Assembly (NCBI RefSeq): GCF_964199755.1
Contig: NC_133900.1
Span: 78,476,727-78,540,726, forward strand
DNA length: 64,000 nucleotides
Source of the DNA: Larus michahellis
Lineage: Eukaryota; Chordata; Aves; Charadriiformes; Laridae
Direction of reading: 5' to 3'
Within the stretch, counting starts at the first letter, position 1; every line of letters begins with the position of its first letter. The notes under the pieces are model-generated. The model did not search any database. It saw only the letters and a list, made by a program, of their open reading frames with translations, and was not told the DNA's origin. Both the position numbers and the translations under genes were made by a program. Below, one piece after another: positions 26,501-37,762 of this stretch.

Positions 26501-29500
26501 TCAGCCACAATTGCGGCATCATCCAGTAGAGCAGAAGTCAGTGACAGCGTTCATGTAATCTGCACAGTCCTTGGAGAGCCAGATGTAGATGTGAACTTCA
26601 GGTGGCGGTACCCAGGGCAAGAGGTAAGAGATGGAATGGTTCCTGGCTGAAATGCATATTTCTGGCTGAAATTCCCTGACTGAAATGGTTTGTTCTTCTT
26701 AAAGGCAATACTTTGAATGCCAGTCAGTGTCTAGATTCGGAGAAAAGATTCTTTCAGATTGTGGTGTCTGCCTCTTGCTAGCTCAGGCATGCTGGCAGGA
26801 GGAGGCAGCACATCCCTTTTGAACTTCAGCCCATCTTTCCCTGAGAGCCTAGAAGTAGCGCAGGAATGAAGCGTGAGAGCTCTATCCATGTTAGCAAAAG
26901 TCAAGCTCAGCAAAGCTCACTCCTCCCTCAGGTTTCCATTCCAGAGACACTTGGCCTCTGGCAGCATTTACAAAGAAAAGCCCCAGACAGGGTCAAAGCC
27001 AGCCAGCGTCAGGAAGCTATTCTAGGGCAAGCCACAAAGCTTCACTGATGCCTCTGCATTTGATATCCCTTCCATCTCTATGGCTCAGGCACATGAATCA
27101 TTGCAGCACAGAATCTTTAAGCTTAATTGTTACCCAGATCCAGAAGCACAGAAATCTGCTTCTGCCCAGTCTCATCTGAAAGAATCCACTGGAAACATCC
27201 ATTGAATCTTCAAACTTTGTTCATCCTTTTTCTTGCACAAAATAAGATGTAAATGAGTAGCGTTATTGATGGTCTCCTCTCTTCTCTCTCTACCCAGTCC
27301 AACCAGTTACAGTAGGGTCTTGTTTCATAGGCAGCCTCATCTCTATGCTGTTTATGTAAGTAGGCTAGGAGCAAAGGAAGGCCTGCTGAAAGATGGAACC
27401 CATCACCAGAGGAAAGGGATCCTCTCGGACCTGAGGGCTTGCATTGTATTCCATTTGCCAGCCCTCCCGGTGCTGGGTTGTCAAAGGACGATGCAGAGCT
27501 TCCCAATAAGGTACTTGTATCAGCACTGGTCTCCCTAAACCAGCATAGAATTAAGTAATTTAATGGCAGAGGTAATTGCTTAAGTGAGTGAGTGGAGTTC
27601 GGTGCTTACTAGGGTTGAGAAAATTCAAATCTAAAGCCCCAGAAGTTTGCTGTAGCTGTTAAGAAGGAGACTGTAGCATTCTGTTGTCATGAGACGGTGC
27701 ATGCCTTTCAAGGGGAAAAAACAGTGAGAAAGCAAGTGAGTGCAAAAGGGACGTTAGCTGCTGGTGAGGGCACTGGGCATGTAGAACCAGGTTTCTAGTC
27801 CTTGCTTAGATGTTAGTTTGTTCTTTCACTTCCCCCTCTCCCCTCCACCTCCTTTTTTTTTTTTTTTTTTCTGCTGCTGCTTGTCATGTAAGTTTTCCTG
27901 CTGAGATTATTAAAGTCTGAGAGTTCATGAGCAATTACCAATAAATGAGGGCAGCCTCAACTGCATTTGGTGAGGGGCTTGATACTTATAGCATGAATTA
28001 GGTGATCTAAAGAGTAACTACTGGATGGAGCACCAGAAGAGTTTAGCAGTTCCTGTTTCTGGTGTCCATTTAAAGTTAGGAAGGAAAGGGGCAGATGTCT
28101 AAATGAGTAGAGAAACTTGCAGCTGTTAGTAAAGCAAACAGTAAAATGCTAGGGAAAACTGAAGTGCCTCCAAGTATTGGGAGCTGCAGATCAATAGTGG
28201 TTTTTGAGTTAAATGCCCAATGCTGTCCTCTGAATTTAGCTGTTAGCATTACTTGGAGTGAGATGCATCAACAGATGGCAGTGTCTCTATGCTTCGAGGT
28301 GGGTCTTTAACTCTGACAGTCTTCTAGACATTCACTCGCTTGAGGGGGGAAGAGAAGAAATGCCCCTGCTGATTTCATTAGTTTTGGTGATTGATATGGT
28401 TTTCTGTTGGGGTTGGTTTTTTTTCTGTGTTTTGGGTTTTTTTAGCTTTCCTTGATAGCTGTTTATGCGACTGTAGTAACTGGCTATACAAACCCCAATT
28501 TTATGTCTTTTGTAACTAATTGCTAAGAACAAACAATTGACGGCATTAAATTCTAGACTCAGCTTGGCCTTCCAAAACTCAGCATCTATTAGCGCTCACT
28601 TCTACATCTTTCACTTTTACGTCCTGCTACTTTTATATCTTTCACAGGTGAATGGCTGCCCAAGCCTGGTTGCTGTCTGTTCTTGGCCCGGTTTTAAGAC
28701 CATCAGGTCTTACAGCACCTGATGCAGCCCTGGCATGTGCGCTACAATTACGTCTCTATCAGTGATTGAATATAAACAGCTAAACACATGCAAATTACCT
28801 CCCTTGTTTGCTGTGGATACTGCGGCTGTGGTGCAGGGCACATGCACTATCAGCAGAGGACTACACCCGCTCACTGCACCCACCTGCGGGGTTGAGAGAG
28901 AGACTTTGGCCCGTGGCCTGCATCTGCCCTGGAAAGGGCTGCTGTGCTTCTCCACTGGAGTAAACAGTCTTAGCTCCAGCTGTGCCTGGGGATAGGGAGG
29001 GAAGAGTTGTCTTGAGGCTTCTGCCCCAACAAAATGATTAAGTAAACGTCAGAGTAGAAGCGCTGTATGCTTGTTGGAGACTTAACATTTATTAAGGAAG
29101 TATTCACATACTGCAAAGGAAAAAGATGGGAGTGGAGGGAGCATAGAGAGGACCATCAGCGGTGGTGATCAGATAGATGTTCTTTTGTGCAAGAAAAAGG
29201 ACTGACAAAGTTCTAAGATTGAATTCAGTGCAGGGAGATCAGTGATGGTTTCTGTTCCCCACCACTCCACCCAGCACCTGGACTGCCATCTACTACTTGA
29301 TCCTGGAGCAGAAGGAGCACTTTAATCCCTGCTTCCTCCTAGGTACATTGCATTGGAGAGACCCTCCTCTCATCTCTGTAGTTGCTAACCTCTCCCTCTT
29401 ACTTTTTTTTTTCCACTGTTTTTTTTTCCCCTTGCCACTCCCTGACAATTGAATTTGCTTATTCACCTGCTGTGAGTGCATACTGATCCACTCCTTAATA

Positions 29501-31684
29501 CGATTCCCTGAAACTAACTTCAAAGCAGAAGGCAATTAGTTTGAGAAAAACTGGGTTAGCAGGAGCCCAACCAGGGAAAGAGCATCTGCCTTACATGGCC
29601 TTTAGCTTCACTTTCAGTAGGGTCAGGGAAGTTTCACTTGCTGTAGTTAAGAGCTAATTTAGGCTTGAATTAAGTGTGTGATAGTGCTTGACTGTAGTAA
29701 CACTTGATTTTTGGGCTGGGAACAGGAGGTAGTGCTCTGCTAAGTGGCTTGATTCCTTCTATGGGATTAAGAATTTCTAGATGAGATTACCAGTTTTCGA
29801 AAAAAAGTTCTTGCTAGCTGTCAGTGCCTGCCGCTTCCTATGCATTCCCTGACTGCAATGTGACTCATCCCTAAGCTTCAGGAAGACTGGTAGCTGCTTC
29901 TGTACTGGTCATTTTGCAATTGCGAGGTTGTAGCTTTGGCTCCAGGTAAGTGTCTGACTTACTCTTTTGCTACTATTAGCTTAAGTCCTGGAGCGTTCAC
30001 ATCGGTAAATGGCTAATCCATCTAATTCACAAAGCAAGAGGAGATGGTTGCCAAGCAGAAATGTTTCTATGTGTCTAATCAGTTTTTACTGGCTGACAGG
30101 CTGCACCCAGAGGGTGGCAGTCAATAGTTCCTTTTCAAACCGGCAGCCTGTCACAAGTGGGGGTCCCCCAGGGATCAATACTGGGCCCAGCGCTGTTTAA
30201 CATCTTTGTAAGTGATCTGGCTGATGGGATCAAGTGTACTCTGGTGAAGTTTGCTGGTGACACTAAACTGAGTGGGGAAGTGGACACGTGGGAAGGGAGA
30301 GCCACCCTGCAGGAAGACCTGGATAGGCTGGGACAGTGGGCCAGTTTCTCTTAAACAGTTCCAGGGAGTGTGACCTGACAAACAGTCCATCAGAGAATTC
30401 TCTTATAGAAGAAGATTAAAAAGAAATACGCCTGTTATAGTTATAACAACAACAACAGAACCTAAAAAGCATCTTTCTGAGCATCCTTGTTTGTATTTTT
30501 GTCTTTGAAGTTACATACACATTTTGGAAAGCATAATGTAAGGATTAAGTTAGAAGCATTTGTGAATTATTACGATTTGCTTGTATGCTATCTATCTTAC
30601 ACAGTGTTTCTAAAACCAGAGGAATTCACTTGTAACACAATTTAAAGCTATTCTCTGTGCTAAAAGAGAATGAGGTAAAGCGTTGTCAGATAACTCATGC
30701 CACTGTTGCTTTGCTGTTTGAGCCATGCCGTAAGTCTGAACCTAAGCTCACACTTCTACCTTAGTAGTTAGTGTGTCTACCTTAGACATTAGTGATAGAA
30801 CCTGACATTACCTGACGTTAGTGATAGAACAAGAGGGAATGGGTTCAAGCTGCAGCAGGGTAGGTTTAGGCTGGACATTGGGAAAAAATTCTTCACAGAA
30901 AGAGTGGTCAGACACTGGAATAGGCTGCCCAGGGAGGTGGTGGAGTCCCCATCCCTGGATGTGTTTAAGACTCGTTTAGACGTGGTGTTAAGGGATATGG
31001 TGTAAGGGAGAACTTTGTAGAGTGGAGTTGATGGTTGGACTCAATGATCCCAAGGGTCTTTTCCAACCTAAATGATTCTATGGTCTCCACCAAGCTACCT
31101 CACCTATTTAATCACATACCCAAATGCAACCTTAGGAAGTGGCCCACAGCTGCAACTGAGTTCATTCATATACTGCAGGCAGTGCTTTGGCAGCCCATCA
31201 CTAATCTAAATATATACAGTACTGCCACTTAGAGTGGAAGAGTCATTGTAGTATCCTTATTTGGGATGCCTTATTGGTACATCAGTATTTAATGCAGGAA
31301 TGTTGCTGCAACTGCCAGACACCTTCAGTTTCCTCACTTCAGGCTGACTGGGATATAAGCTCCTACTATCTGACCTCTTGCTTCAGGGTTTGCTAGGGTA
31401 GTGTCACTAAATACACTTTGCCAAATTATGTATTTATTTTCTTATGTAGGTGTTTTTCATTGTTGGTTTGTTTTTTTTTTTCTTTTAAACAACAGTCTGA
31501 GAGGCCTGTGATTATCCAAAACTTCTGGAGATTGATAGACAGAGGAACCGGACAAACCACAAGAATCTCAAAGAGTGTTCTTGTTGTTGAGGATTTCGAA
31601 GACAGAGATGCTGGAAACTACATTTGTGTAGCTCAAAACCTACACGGAGAAACAACAGTAGCTACTAAGGTTGAACTAAATTGA
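8161..31684 (+). CDS. PDGFRL: PDGFRL, platelet-derived growth factor receptor-like protein (six coding exons, complete)
   Basis: The coding sequence is the join 8161-8215, 15201-15495, 24255-24406, 25879-26172, 26484-26623, 31496-31684; it gives 374 residues, against 375 in mammals. Residues 1 to about 19 are a leucine-rich signal peptide. Residues 20-75 are a basic, Pro/Lys-rich linker. Three immunoglobulin-type cysteine pairs follow: C95/C142, C195/C245 and C292/C356, with the usual DTGEYSC and DAGNYIC motifs. N-glycosylation sequons are at N99 and N131. There is no membrane or kinase segment, so the product is a secreted relative of the PDGF-receptor ectodomain. In mammals it is described as a candidate tumour suppressor of poorly known mechanism. 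The start was chosen because this ATG gives the signal peptide, lies in the CpG island, and its exon joins the next in phase. All junctions are GT-AG and no frame break is present. Confidence 0.95.
8870..9165 (+). mobile_element. Diverged CR1 LINE 3' fragment
   Basis: The stretch resembles the CR1 3' region in the sense direction: ggaaaaaattctt, the block before the 3' end, then aagtcctttccagcctgac. The terminal octamer repeats are lost, indicating an old copy. Boundaries are approximate. Confidence 0.6.
11099..11656 (-). mobile_element. Solo LTR of an avian endogenous retrovirus, with 5-bp target duplication
   Basis: The element is 558 bases, starts TG and ends CA on the plus strand, and is flanked on both sides by TACAG (11094-11098 and 11657-11661). 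On the minus strand it begins TGTCATGGCTTCAGCTAGGA and ends GGGGTTAAACTACAACA, which matches from memory a widespread bird LTR type. No gag, pol or env sequence is attached, so recombination between two LTRs probably removed the body. A 5-bp duplication is typical of ERVL-type integrases; class assignment beyond that is inference. Confidence 0.85.
11990..13180 (+). mobile_element. Ancient CR1/L3-like LINE fragment
   Basis: Decayed protein matches appear in the order of a CR1/L3 ORF2. At about 12070-12155 there is [20 protein letters not shown], from the end of the endonuclease. At about 12255 the DNA resembles a RRGNFSKMRRL segment, and at about 12335 it reads [14 protein letters not shown]. 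The 3' UTR-like part gives a block near 13030-13110 and ends with ggctaggtggatgtttggcctgacccactg near 13150, the ending typical of old CR1 elements. Several stops and deletions are present. The reverse-transcriptase core seems deleted. Ends are estimates. Confidence 0.65.
13820..14065 (-). mobile_element. CR1 LINE 3' fragment
   Basis: On the plus strand it begins gtcacagaatggctgaggttggaagagacc, the inverted CR1 3' end, and continues through the conserved tgggcaacctgtgccagtg block. The 5' side is truncated near a T run. It is inside PDGFRL intron 1, antisense to the gene. Confidence 0.85.
15201..15495 (+). CDS. PDGFRL: PDGFRL exon 2 (basic linker, first half of Ig 1)
   Basis: Residues 19-116 plus two bases. 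A Lys/Pro-rich segment (about 25-55) precedes the first Ig strand set with C95 and the sequon NVT at 99-101. Acceptor ttttactag, donor CTCAG|gtaag. Confidence 0.93.
15496..24254 (+). other. PDGFRL: PDGFRL intron 2
   Basis: About 8.8 kb. It contains one long minus-strand CR1 (16916-17990) and otherwise AT-rich sequence with no recognised exon or RNA gene. It ends in cttctccccag. Confidence 0.85.
16916..17990 (-). mobile_element. CR1 LINE, 5'-truncated, with C-terminal reverse-transcriptase coding part
   Basis: On the minus strand an open frame from about 17936 to 17349 encodes the CR1 reverse-transcriptase core: [11 protein letters not shown], the catalytic FADD box ([11 protein letters not shown]), and the thumb region [15 protein letters not shown]. 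One TAG at 17349-17351 interrupts it, and the same frame then continues ([20 protein letters not shown]) to a stop near 17136. The 3' end carries two ATTCTATG-like octamers at 16916-16930. It is 5'-truncated near 17990. Fewer disabling changes than in the other copies suggest a comparatively recent insertion. Confidence 0.93.
24255..24406 (+). CDS. PDGFRL: PDGFRL exon 3 (second half of Ig 1)
   Basis: Residues 117-167 plus one base. It holds the sequon NST at 131-133, DTGEYSC with C142, and two further cysteines (C147, C152) in the same loop as in mammals. Acceptor ctccccag, donor TCACAG|gtaatt. Confidence 0.93.
24407..25878 (+). other. PDGFRL: PDGFRL intron 3
   Basis: About 1.5 kb, AT-rich, with C and T runs (about 24804-24814 and 25724-25737). 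No transposon or exon recognised. Confidence 0.85.
25879..26172 (+). CDS. PDGFRL: PDGFRL exon 4 (Ig-like domain 2)
   Basis: Residues 168-265 plus one base form a complete Ig-like unit with C195 (AVIPCRV) and C245 (GIVYCKAE). [18 protein letters not shown] and [12 protein letters not shown] match the region corresponding to domain 2 of PDGF receptors. Acceptor ttctgcacag, donor GGAAG|gtaagg. Confidence 0.95.
26173..26483 (+). other. PDGFRL: PDGFRL intron 4
   Basis: Only 311 bases, AT-rich, with an A run; no other content seen. Confidence 0.9.
26484..26623 (+). CDS. PDGFRL: PDGFRL exon 5 (first half of Ig 3)
   Basis: Residues 266-312. [10 protein letters not shown] starts the last Ig domain; C292 lies in [17 protein letters not shown]. 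The exon ends in phase 0 after PGQE, donor GAG|gtaaga. Acceptor tctatcag. Confidence 0.94.
30050..30355 (+). mobile_element. CR1 LINE fragment, reverse-transcriptase part
   Basis: The + frame reads [28 protein letters not shown] and then [19 protein letters not shown]; the catalytic FADD box has become FAGD. It stops abruptly near 30355, so only part of the reverse transcriptase is present. Confidence 0.88.
30822..31083 (+). mobile_element. CR1 LINE fragment, 3' end
   Basis: It starts near gatagaacaagagggaatgg and runs through ggctggacattgggaaaaaattcttcac, the ggctgcccagggaggtggtgg block and a terminal tgattctatgg. Same orientation as the 30.05-kb piece, so both may come from one insertion with a rearranged middle. 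Confidence 0.9.
31496..31684 (+). CDS. PDGFRL: PDGFRL exon 6 (second half of Ig 3 and stop)
   Basis: Residues 313-374. [17 protein letters not shown] leads into [12 protein letters not shown] with C356. The protein ends [10 protein letters not shown], and TGA is at 31682-31684. Acceptor ttttaaacaacag after a long T tract. Confidence 0.94.
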   Translation, partial: SERPVIIQNFWRLIDRGTGQTTRISKSVLVVEDFEDRDAGNYICVAQNLHGETTVATKVELN

Positions 31685-31920
31685 TAGGAAAGGCTTCTGG
31701 ACATAGAATGAACTGTATGGTATTTGATGTTATAGCCATTTATTTTCTTTATGAATGTTTAAATGAAGTTTTCTCTGTCACTGTCTCATTTCATATGTCA
31801 ATGCATTCCATATTCACTAGCTTGCAGGCCAAAGCAGCATTCCCTACGCGCAGCAGTAGTCAGTTGTGAGGTAATAAACCTACTACCAAGCATTAAAGTT
31901 TAAGCCTGAACATATATAAG
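31685..31920 (+). terminator. PDGFRL: PDGFRL 3' UTR and poly(A) signals
   Basis: AATAAA at 31873-31878 and ATTAAA at 31892-31897 lie about 190-210 bases after the stop. T/G-rich sequence from about 31935 could serve as the downstream element. A short UTR agrees with the short mammalian PDGFRL mRNA. Confidence 0.7.
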
Positions 31921-34900
31921 GCTCATTATATTAGGGAATAGGTGCTCTTGGGCTTTCCTCTGCTGTGGTCTTTTTCCTCAAACTCTTCCATAAGGTTAAC
32001 CTGCTATATGGTTTGTGCCTTTTTTGTGTATGTGAGAACTGAGAGGACATTAAATAGCCTCAAAAATCCACAAAGCAGGTGTATCACTTCTGGTGCTGTG
32101 CAATTTTGAAGTTTAGAGTACTGTACATGTTTAAAACAACAACCAAAAAACCAAACCAAACCCAAAGAACCTTGTTACAGAACTAGCCAATAGAAATGTT
32201 TATTTTGTAAGAATAATTAAATTTCTGAACATTATAAAAATGTGTGTATGTGCGTATGTCTTCATTTCATATTAAAATGGTAAAGGGTATTGCATTCTTA
32301 CAACCTTTTAATATGTAGCTTACTTAGCGTTTACTCCTCAGTAGATGTATGGTGTTATGTTTACTAAATTATATAGCAAATTATGTTTCCTAAAGGTAAA
32401 ACTTGCATTTATTCATACAGTGTAATTTACAAAAGAAAAAACCCAAATGTAACATTAGAATAACGTTCGATCATACAGCAGGATCTCTTCTCAGGTTAAT
32501 AACAGTTCAACTTGATCATATCACTTAGGAGAGAAGGAAAGAAGTTTAATTTACACATATCTGGATAAATACTCAACTGCTTCTGTCACCCTGGGTTTAC
32601 TTACCAATACAAGGAAAGAGCCTTTCCAGAGAAAAGGTAAGAACTCAGTAAAAACATTGCTGGATCTTTTGGCAATGTTTTTTCTTCTATCCTCACGTGC
32701 AGAATCCATGTAAGCTCAAACATCCAATACAAATCTACTCAGTAGTATAACCATGTGACAAAAACAGTCTTAACGCAAGCCATTTTATTTACAAGACATG
32801 TGAAAAGCAGCTTATTCTGAGCATACGAGGAATCAAACCAGGAGCCTGTCCCTTGCTTGCACCCTTCCATGTGTCTCAGCCTGCATTTGACTAGAATTCC
32901 CAAAGCTTTCTTCTGGTGAAGGCTTAAAGCAAGCCCCTTGCTCCAGATCATTCAACCCTTTGGGCAGATGTTTTCTGCACTGTTTTGAGTAATGATGTCT
33001 AGTAGAAATGGCAGCTTCTCACTAGTGTCATTAACCTGATATTAGCCTAGCTCATGAAAACACTAAATAAGCCTGCCAAAAGTTTTTTCTTCAGCATGGA
33101 GGAACCTAAAACAACATAACCAATATGATAAATAGCCACAGTAAAGACTGAAATGGCTCTGTGCATGTCTCATGAAACAGTTTTCATGGAGAATGCTCCC
33201 CAGATGCCCATAACGGTGTTGGCCTTTGGAAACATGGTAGCTACAAAAAAAAAAAAAAAAAAAAGCAGCAAGCTATAGGACCAACTTTGAAAGCATAAGA
33301 GGCAGTCCCTTGTTAATCTTCTTTCTTCTATTAAAAGGTATCAAGAATGTTACACTTATTCAAATGACTAAATAAGCACTACACAATTTTATAGTAATAC
33401 AAAAAGAGGTCTTTTTGTACCACTTTTTTTTTTTAGTCAAGGCTCTGACCAGAGTAACATGGAGCAATCCTTCAGCTTCTGGATGAGGCTGTGCAAGGTG
33501 TTCATTGCTTTTTAGCATTTTTCATTTATCAGAACAATGTATTTCCCTTTGAACTACAGGAGCTGTGCCAACTTCTTAAATTTCAAAGTGCTTTTGAGCC
33601 TTTAATTTGGCAATTGATTCCCTTCAGAACACCTAGCAAGTGGGAGATAGATAGCATCACCTGTTCAGACTTGTTCTTCACAGTGCAGCGGTTCACTTGG
33701 CAGCATCGCCGCCGTGGTGACAGTTTGGCAGGAGAGGAAAAGGGGATGTAAATCCAGTGCTGCATCACTGCTGAAGCATTAAACCTGAGGGAGACTAACT
33801 CATGTGTACCGAGCTCACACGCAGTTCTCAAGGCTGATAATAACTACAGAAGCAGTGCCTTTAAGGAAGAATTTTTGGTGGTTGTTTCCTCCCCCCCTTA
33901 AACATCAAAATAATTCTCATCATTGTAAACTATGAGAATTATTTTACTCTGTATTTTACATAGTTCTTATTTTACCAAAAGCCTCCTGGGTAGGCCTTAG
34001 TCTTTTCACATTGATGCAATTACACATTTCCACATAAACGGACAGTGACACAGGGTAGGAGAATGAAGCCCAGGAAACAAAATTTAAGTGACTTGTCAAA
34101 GTCACATGCCTAAACCTGCCGGTATTGTTATTTCTGTTTCCATACCTCAGTCACTGCTCTGCTAAGGCAAGGCAGCACCAATGGACAGAAGGTATTTGTT
34201 TCTTCAGGCTTTGATGATTATTACAACTTTCTGATGACCTTTTTAACTCCAGCTCAGCCCTAAATGATTTCCTAGCTGTCAGGCAACTACAGTTTTAAAG
34301 ATCAGTGGTTACTTACTGTCTAGAAGGAATTTCCTGCATGAATTGCATGATGCTGGTTTACATGCAAGAGCCTTTGGTGTTTGTAATGAGAAACTTCGAG
34401 TCTTCAAGTTACCATAAGGAAATGATTCACCCAAAATTTTACAGCAAATACAGTGCAACTCATACAAAGACCTTTAAAGAAAAGTATTGATGGTAGGTGA
34501 ACCATGTTATGAATAGTTTGAACAGTAAGAAACTATTTGGTACAGATATAAACGTCACTGTAACGTCCTCTGAAACTGATCATTAGAGTTGGAACTACTA
34601 GTTAAGGTTGAGCATCTGAAGATAATCACTTGTTTAATTGCTTGACTAGCACTAGACCTTTGGCATGTATTTATGGTGAGTGGGTTTCTAGCTTTTCCTG
34701 AAGGAAACTTTATGCTAAAAAAATTACCAAAAAATATGTAAAAGTTACTGAATCAAACAAAGCTTTTGCTAACACATGGTATTTAAGCTTGAAATATTAA
34801 TACTCAAACAGAGAAAAATATTGAAACAGCACTTACAGATGAACAGAATTATTTAATCCTTTTGGACCAACAGGGCAAACACTAAACAGGTATTTCTGTA

Positions 34901-35437
34901 GTCTGATTTCTATACGCAAGGATTCTTCATTTCTTCATAAGAGCATTAAAGATTCTATTTGCAAGAAGTTTAAAGATGAGGAGTGTCCTGTATTGTGGAG
35001 GGATACCATTGACAAATTAACAGTCTTTGTATTATTTACTGTACCATACTCACTTTTCTGTACTGGTAGCCTGGAAAAGCTTTCCCCTTCTCTGTTACAC
35101 ACAGGGGTACCCTATATTTGATCTTTAAGTGTTTGTATGCACTCTTCTTGCATATTTTATTTGAGGCACTAACATTGCAACTAAGATAATATTCTTATTA
35201 GTGGCTAGACAACTCTTCTTGTCACGTGACCTGTTTGATTGCTAAACTCTGTGTGGCTTTTCTCACACAAAGTTCCTGAATAAGGTGAGCATTTTAAGTC
35301 CTTTAGAATGCCTTTTACTGGGCACATGCACATTGGGTCCCTCTTTTAAGCCAACTGTACTCAGGAATTTTCAAGTATTTTATTATTGCTTAGTTCTGTA
35401 ATCTTATCTACATTTTACTTTTTTTTTTTTTAAACAG
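31921..35437. other. PDGFRL-MTUS1 intergenic region
   Basis: AT-rich, no recognised gene or transposon. It includes a 20-base A run at 33245-33264. The two neighbouring genes converge on this stretch. Confidence 0.6.
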
Positions 35438-35644
35438 CCAACTCAAACTGAATCCCTAAGAATCACGAGCAAGCTCCGTGTAACTTCTGACAACTTGAGA
35501 GTAGCAAAGGTAGAGTTAAAGTTTTCTAAGGGTTAGCTGAACATTAATAATTTGTGCAGTGAAGTTCACTATTACTGTTCTGCTGTGCTGAGCAGGTACT
35601 ACAAGATTTTAGTATTTGGAGGAATATTCCACTTGACTAATAAA
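35438..35644 (+). other. Exon-like segment with stop and poly(A) signal (unproven)
   Basis: A long T tract and taaacag precede 35438. From there a 32-codon frame (PTQTESLRITSKLRVTSDNL and 12 more residues) runs to a TAG at 35534-35536. AATAAA follows at 35639-35644. The frame is phase 0, the same phase as the end of PDGFRL exon 5, so it could serve as an alternative last exon. I do not recognise the peptide. A chance open frame of this size is quite possible. Confidence 0.25.
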
Positions 35645-35659
35645 GCAGGAGAAAAACCC

Positions 35660-37762
35660 CTTCAATCAGTACAAAAGCAATTTATTTTTTTAAGCGTTCA
35701 GCTCAAATACATGTGATCAAATTTCTTTGACCATAGAAAATAAAAGTTTTCAAACATATACTTTAAGCCAAGCTTTGGCCCACAAAGGATTTTCATAGTT
35801 AAATTTGAAACCCCTAGAAAACATTTGAAGTACTGACACCACTAACAAGTGGTACGTACAGTGCCCTAAAGAGGGTTAAAAGAGAAGATAATGTTCCATA
35901 GAAATGGCACCCTCGACTTGTACATTGTGGAAAATTAAGTCTATTTATTGATGAAATAGTCAATCACAAGTTTAAGTATATTACAAGTTTACTTTACTGT
36001 ATGAGCACTGTTAACAGTCTTTTTTTATATGTCTGCATTCCTTATTACTAGCCAAGATTTTTCAAGTCTTGGGTAAAGTAGTTTGAAGTGGTTCTCCAGC
36101 TGAGTTCCCTAAACACTTTCCACCCCCTTGATTCCTGTCCCCAGGCAACAGGAAAACACCGGGAAACTCAGCAGATACAATTCACCGTAAGTTACCTGCA
36201 TAGCTAGCTAACAGCATTAGCTAAACAGTAGTATCACAACCATCCTGGAAGTGGGACTGCAAACCCAAGCTATTACGAGCATAGATGGCGTTTTGTAATA
36301 CTAATTTGAAATTGAACCTGTGTTTAATAGGTACAATGTAGAGATATTAAACAGGTCTGACCAAGGGTGTAGCAAGACTACGTGATTACCTTGTTGAAGC
36401 CGAAGCTCAGCATACGACATTTCCAGAAGTGCTGACACCCTCAGCCTCCAGTTCCAGGAGCCAGGACAATATTTTTTCCCCCTGCTTTACAGAATCTCTT
36501 GTACAGGATCTACTGCCAAATGAACTGGCAAAACACTGCTATCCTGCAGTCTTGGAGGGAAGGTATGGCAGAATTAGCAAGATAAATACACAGCTACCAC
36601 CTTCCCCCTTTTCCTCAGGTGAATTTAGCCAACCCTGAAGAATGTTAATACAAATGCTAACGCTTAAAAAGGCAAAGTGTGTCACCAGATACACTGGAAT
36701 TCACAAATTACTTAAGATTCTTCTTGAGAACTGAGTGAAGAATGCACCCAATGACAATTATTGCATTTTTCTCTTTGGCTTTCAAATCTACATCTAGAGT
36801 TTATCCTCAGCAGATGGCCTCAGCCATGGGCATACTGTTCTGGGGAAGCAAGTGATTCCTTTTCAGCAGGTAAGGTCTACGTTCCTAAACCTGCAACTCA
36901 ACTAGTAACTTCTGACTTTGAGGGCTACCGTGGTTCTGATCACGACCCTGTTGACTTGAAAGCCAAAATCCACTGTATCCTGCAAAAAACTTCTCAAATG
37001 GCAGAGCTGTGCATGGATATTAAACCAAAAATCCATGCAAAATATGGCTGCAGTCCAGTTTGTTTTAAAAACTAATTCCATGTTGCATACTCAGGTCAGC
37101 CAAAACACCAATGAATCAGTTGACAAAGCTTTCCATGCCGTTTTTTTTTAACTGAACTGAAGGCAGAAAGATGAAGGAAACTAACCTATGGTTGTGGTGG
37201 CAGTTTCTCCTCATTCCCGGGGGGGGTACTCTTTGCTAAAAGCGTGCAGACTGACAGCATTATTAAGGAAGTACATGTCGATGTATAGTCTTCAGCTTTT
37301 ATCCTTTATTACGTACACAGCAAAGAAGGCAGCATTTAGACACACGCACAGTGTGTTACATCCATTCCATCCACAGCACACGCACGCACACATACACACA
37401 GCCTTAAAAAAAAAGTGTCGGTGATAAGGAACATATTATAAAGGTTGTGATCTTTATCTCTAAGCCCCTGAGCTTTTTCTTATAGTTAGGTGAAAAGGCA
37501 ATGAACAAGTCTTTCCTTGCTCTGTAAGTGCTTTGTGCAACAATGTCCGTAGAGGTCATAAACAAGTCTTTCTGGGAGGAGCAACATGAGCGTCTTACTC
37601 CCATGTTCTCAGTCTCTTATCGCCATTTTTGCACCAAAGAGTTTCCAGTTATGTTTAGTCGTCATAGTCAGCTAATATAGCTCTTCGCTCCGGTGATTAA
37701 AAGTTAGGATCAGTTCTGCAGATCACAAATGAAATGCAATCCCTGCTTTCTCTCAAGAGGTG
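35660..37762 (-). other. MTUS1: MTUS1 3' UTR (probable extent)
   Basis: Directly downstream of the MTUS1 stop on the minus strand. Minus-strand AATAAA signals are at 37310-37305, 35949-35944 and 35686-35681. A UTR of about 2 kb, ending near 35660, would suit a mammal-like MTUS1 mRNA. The proximal signal would give only about 470 bases. The choice is inference. Confidence 0.5.

Larger units (their letters stand above)
26624..31495 (+). other. PDGFRL: PDGFRL intron 5
   Basis: About 4.9 kb. It contains an 18-base T run at 27853-27870 and two sense-oriented CR1 pieces at about 30.05-30.36 and 30.82-31.08 kb. No other exon recognised. Confidence 0.85.

Noticed and set aside
28680-28720. Small hairpin aagaccatcaggtctt
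   Set aside because: The six-base stem is too short to suggest an RNA gene.
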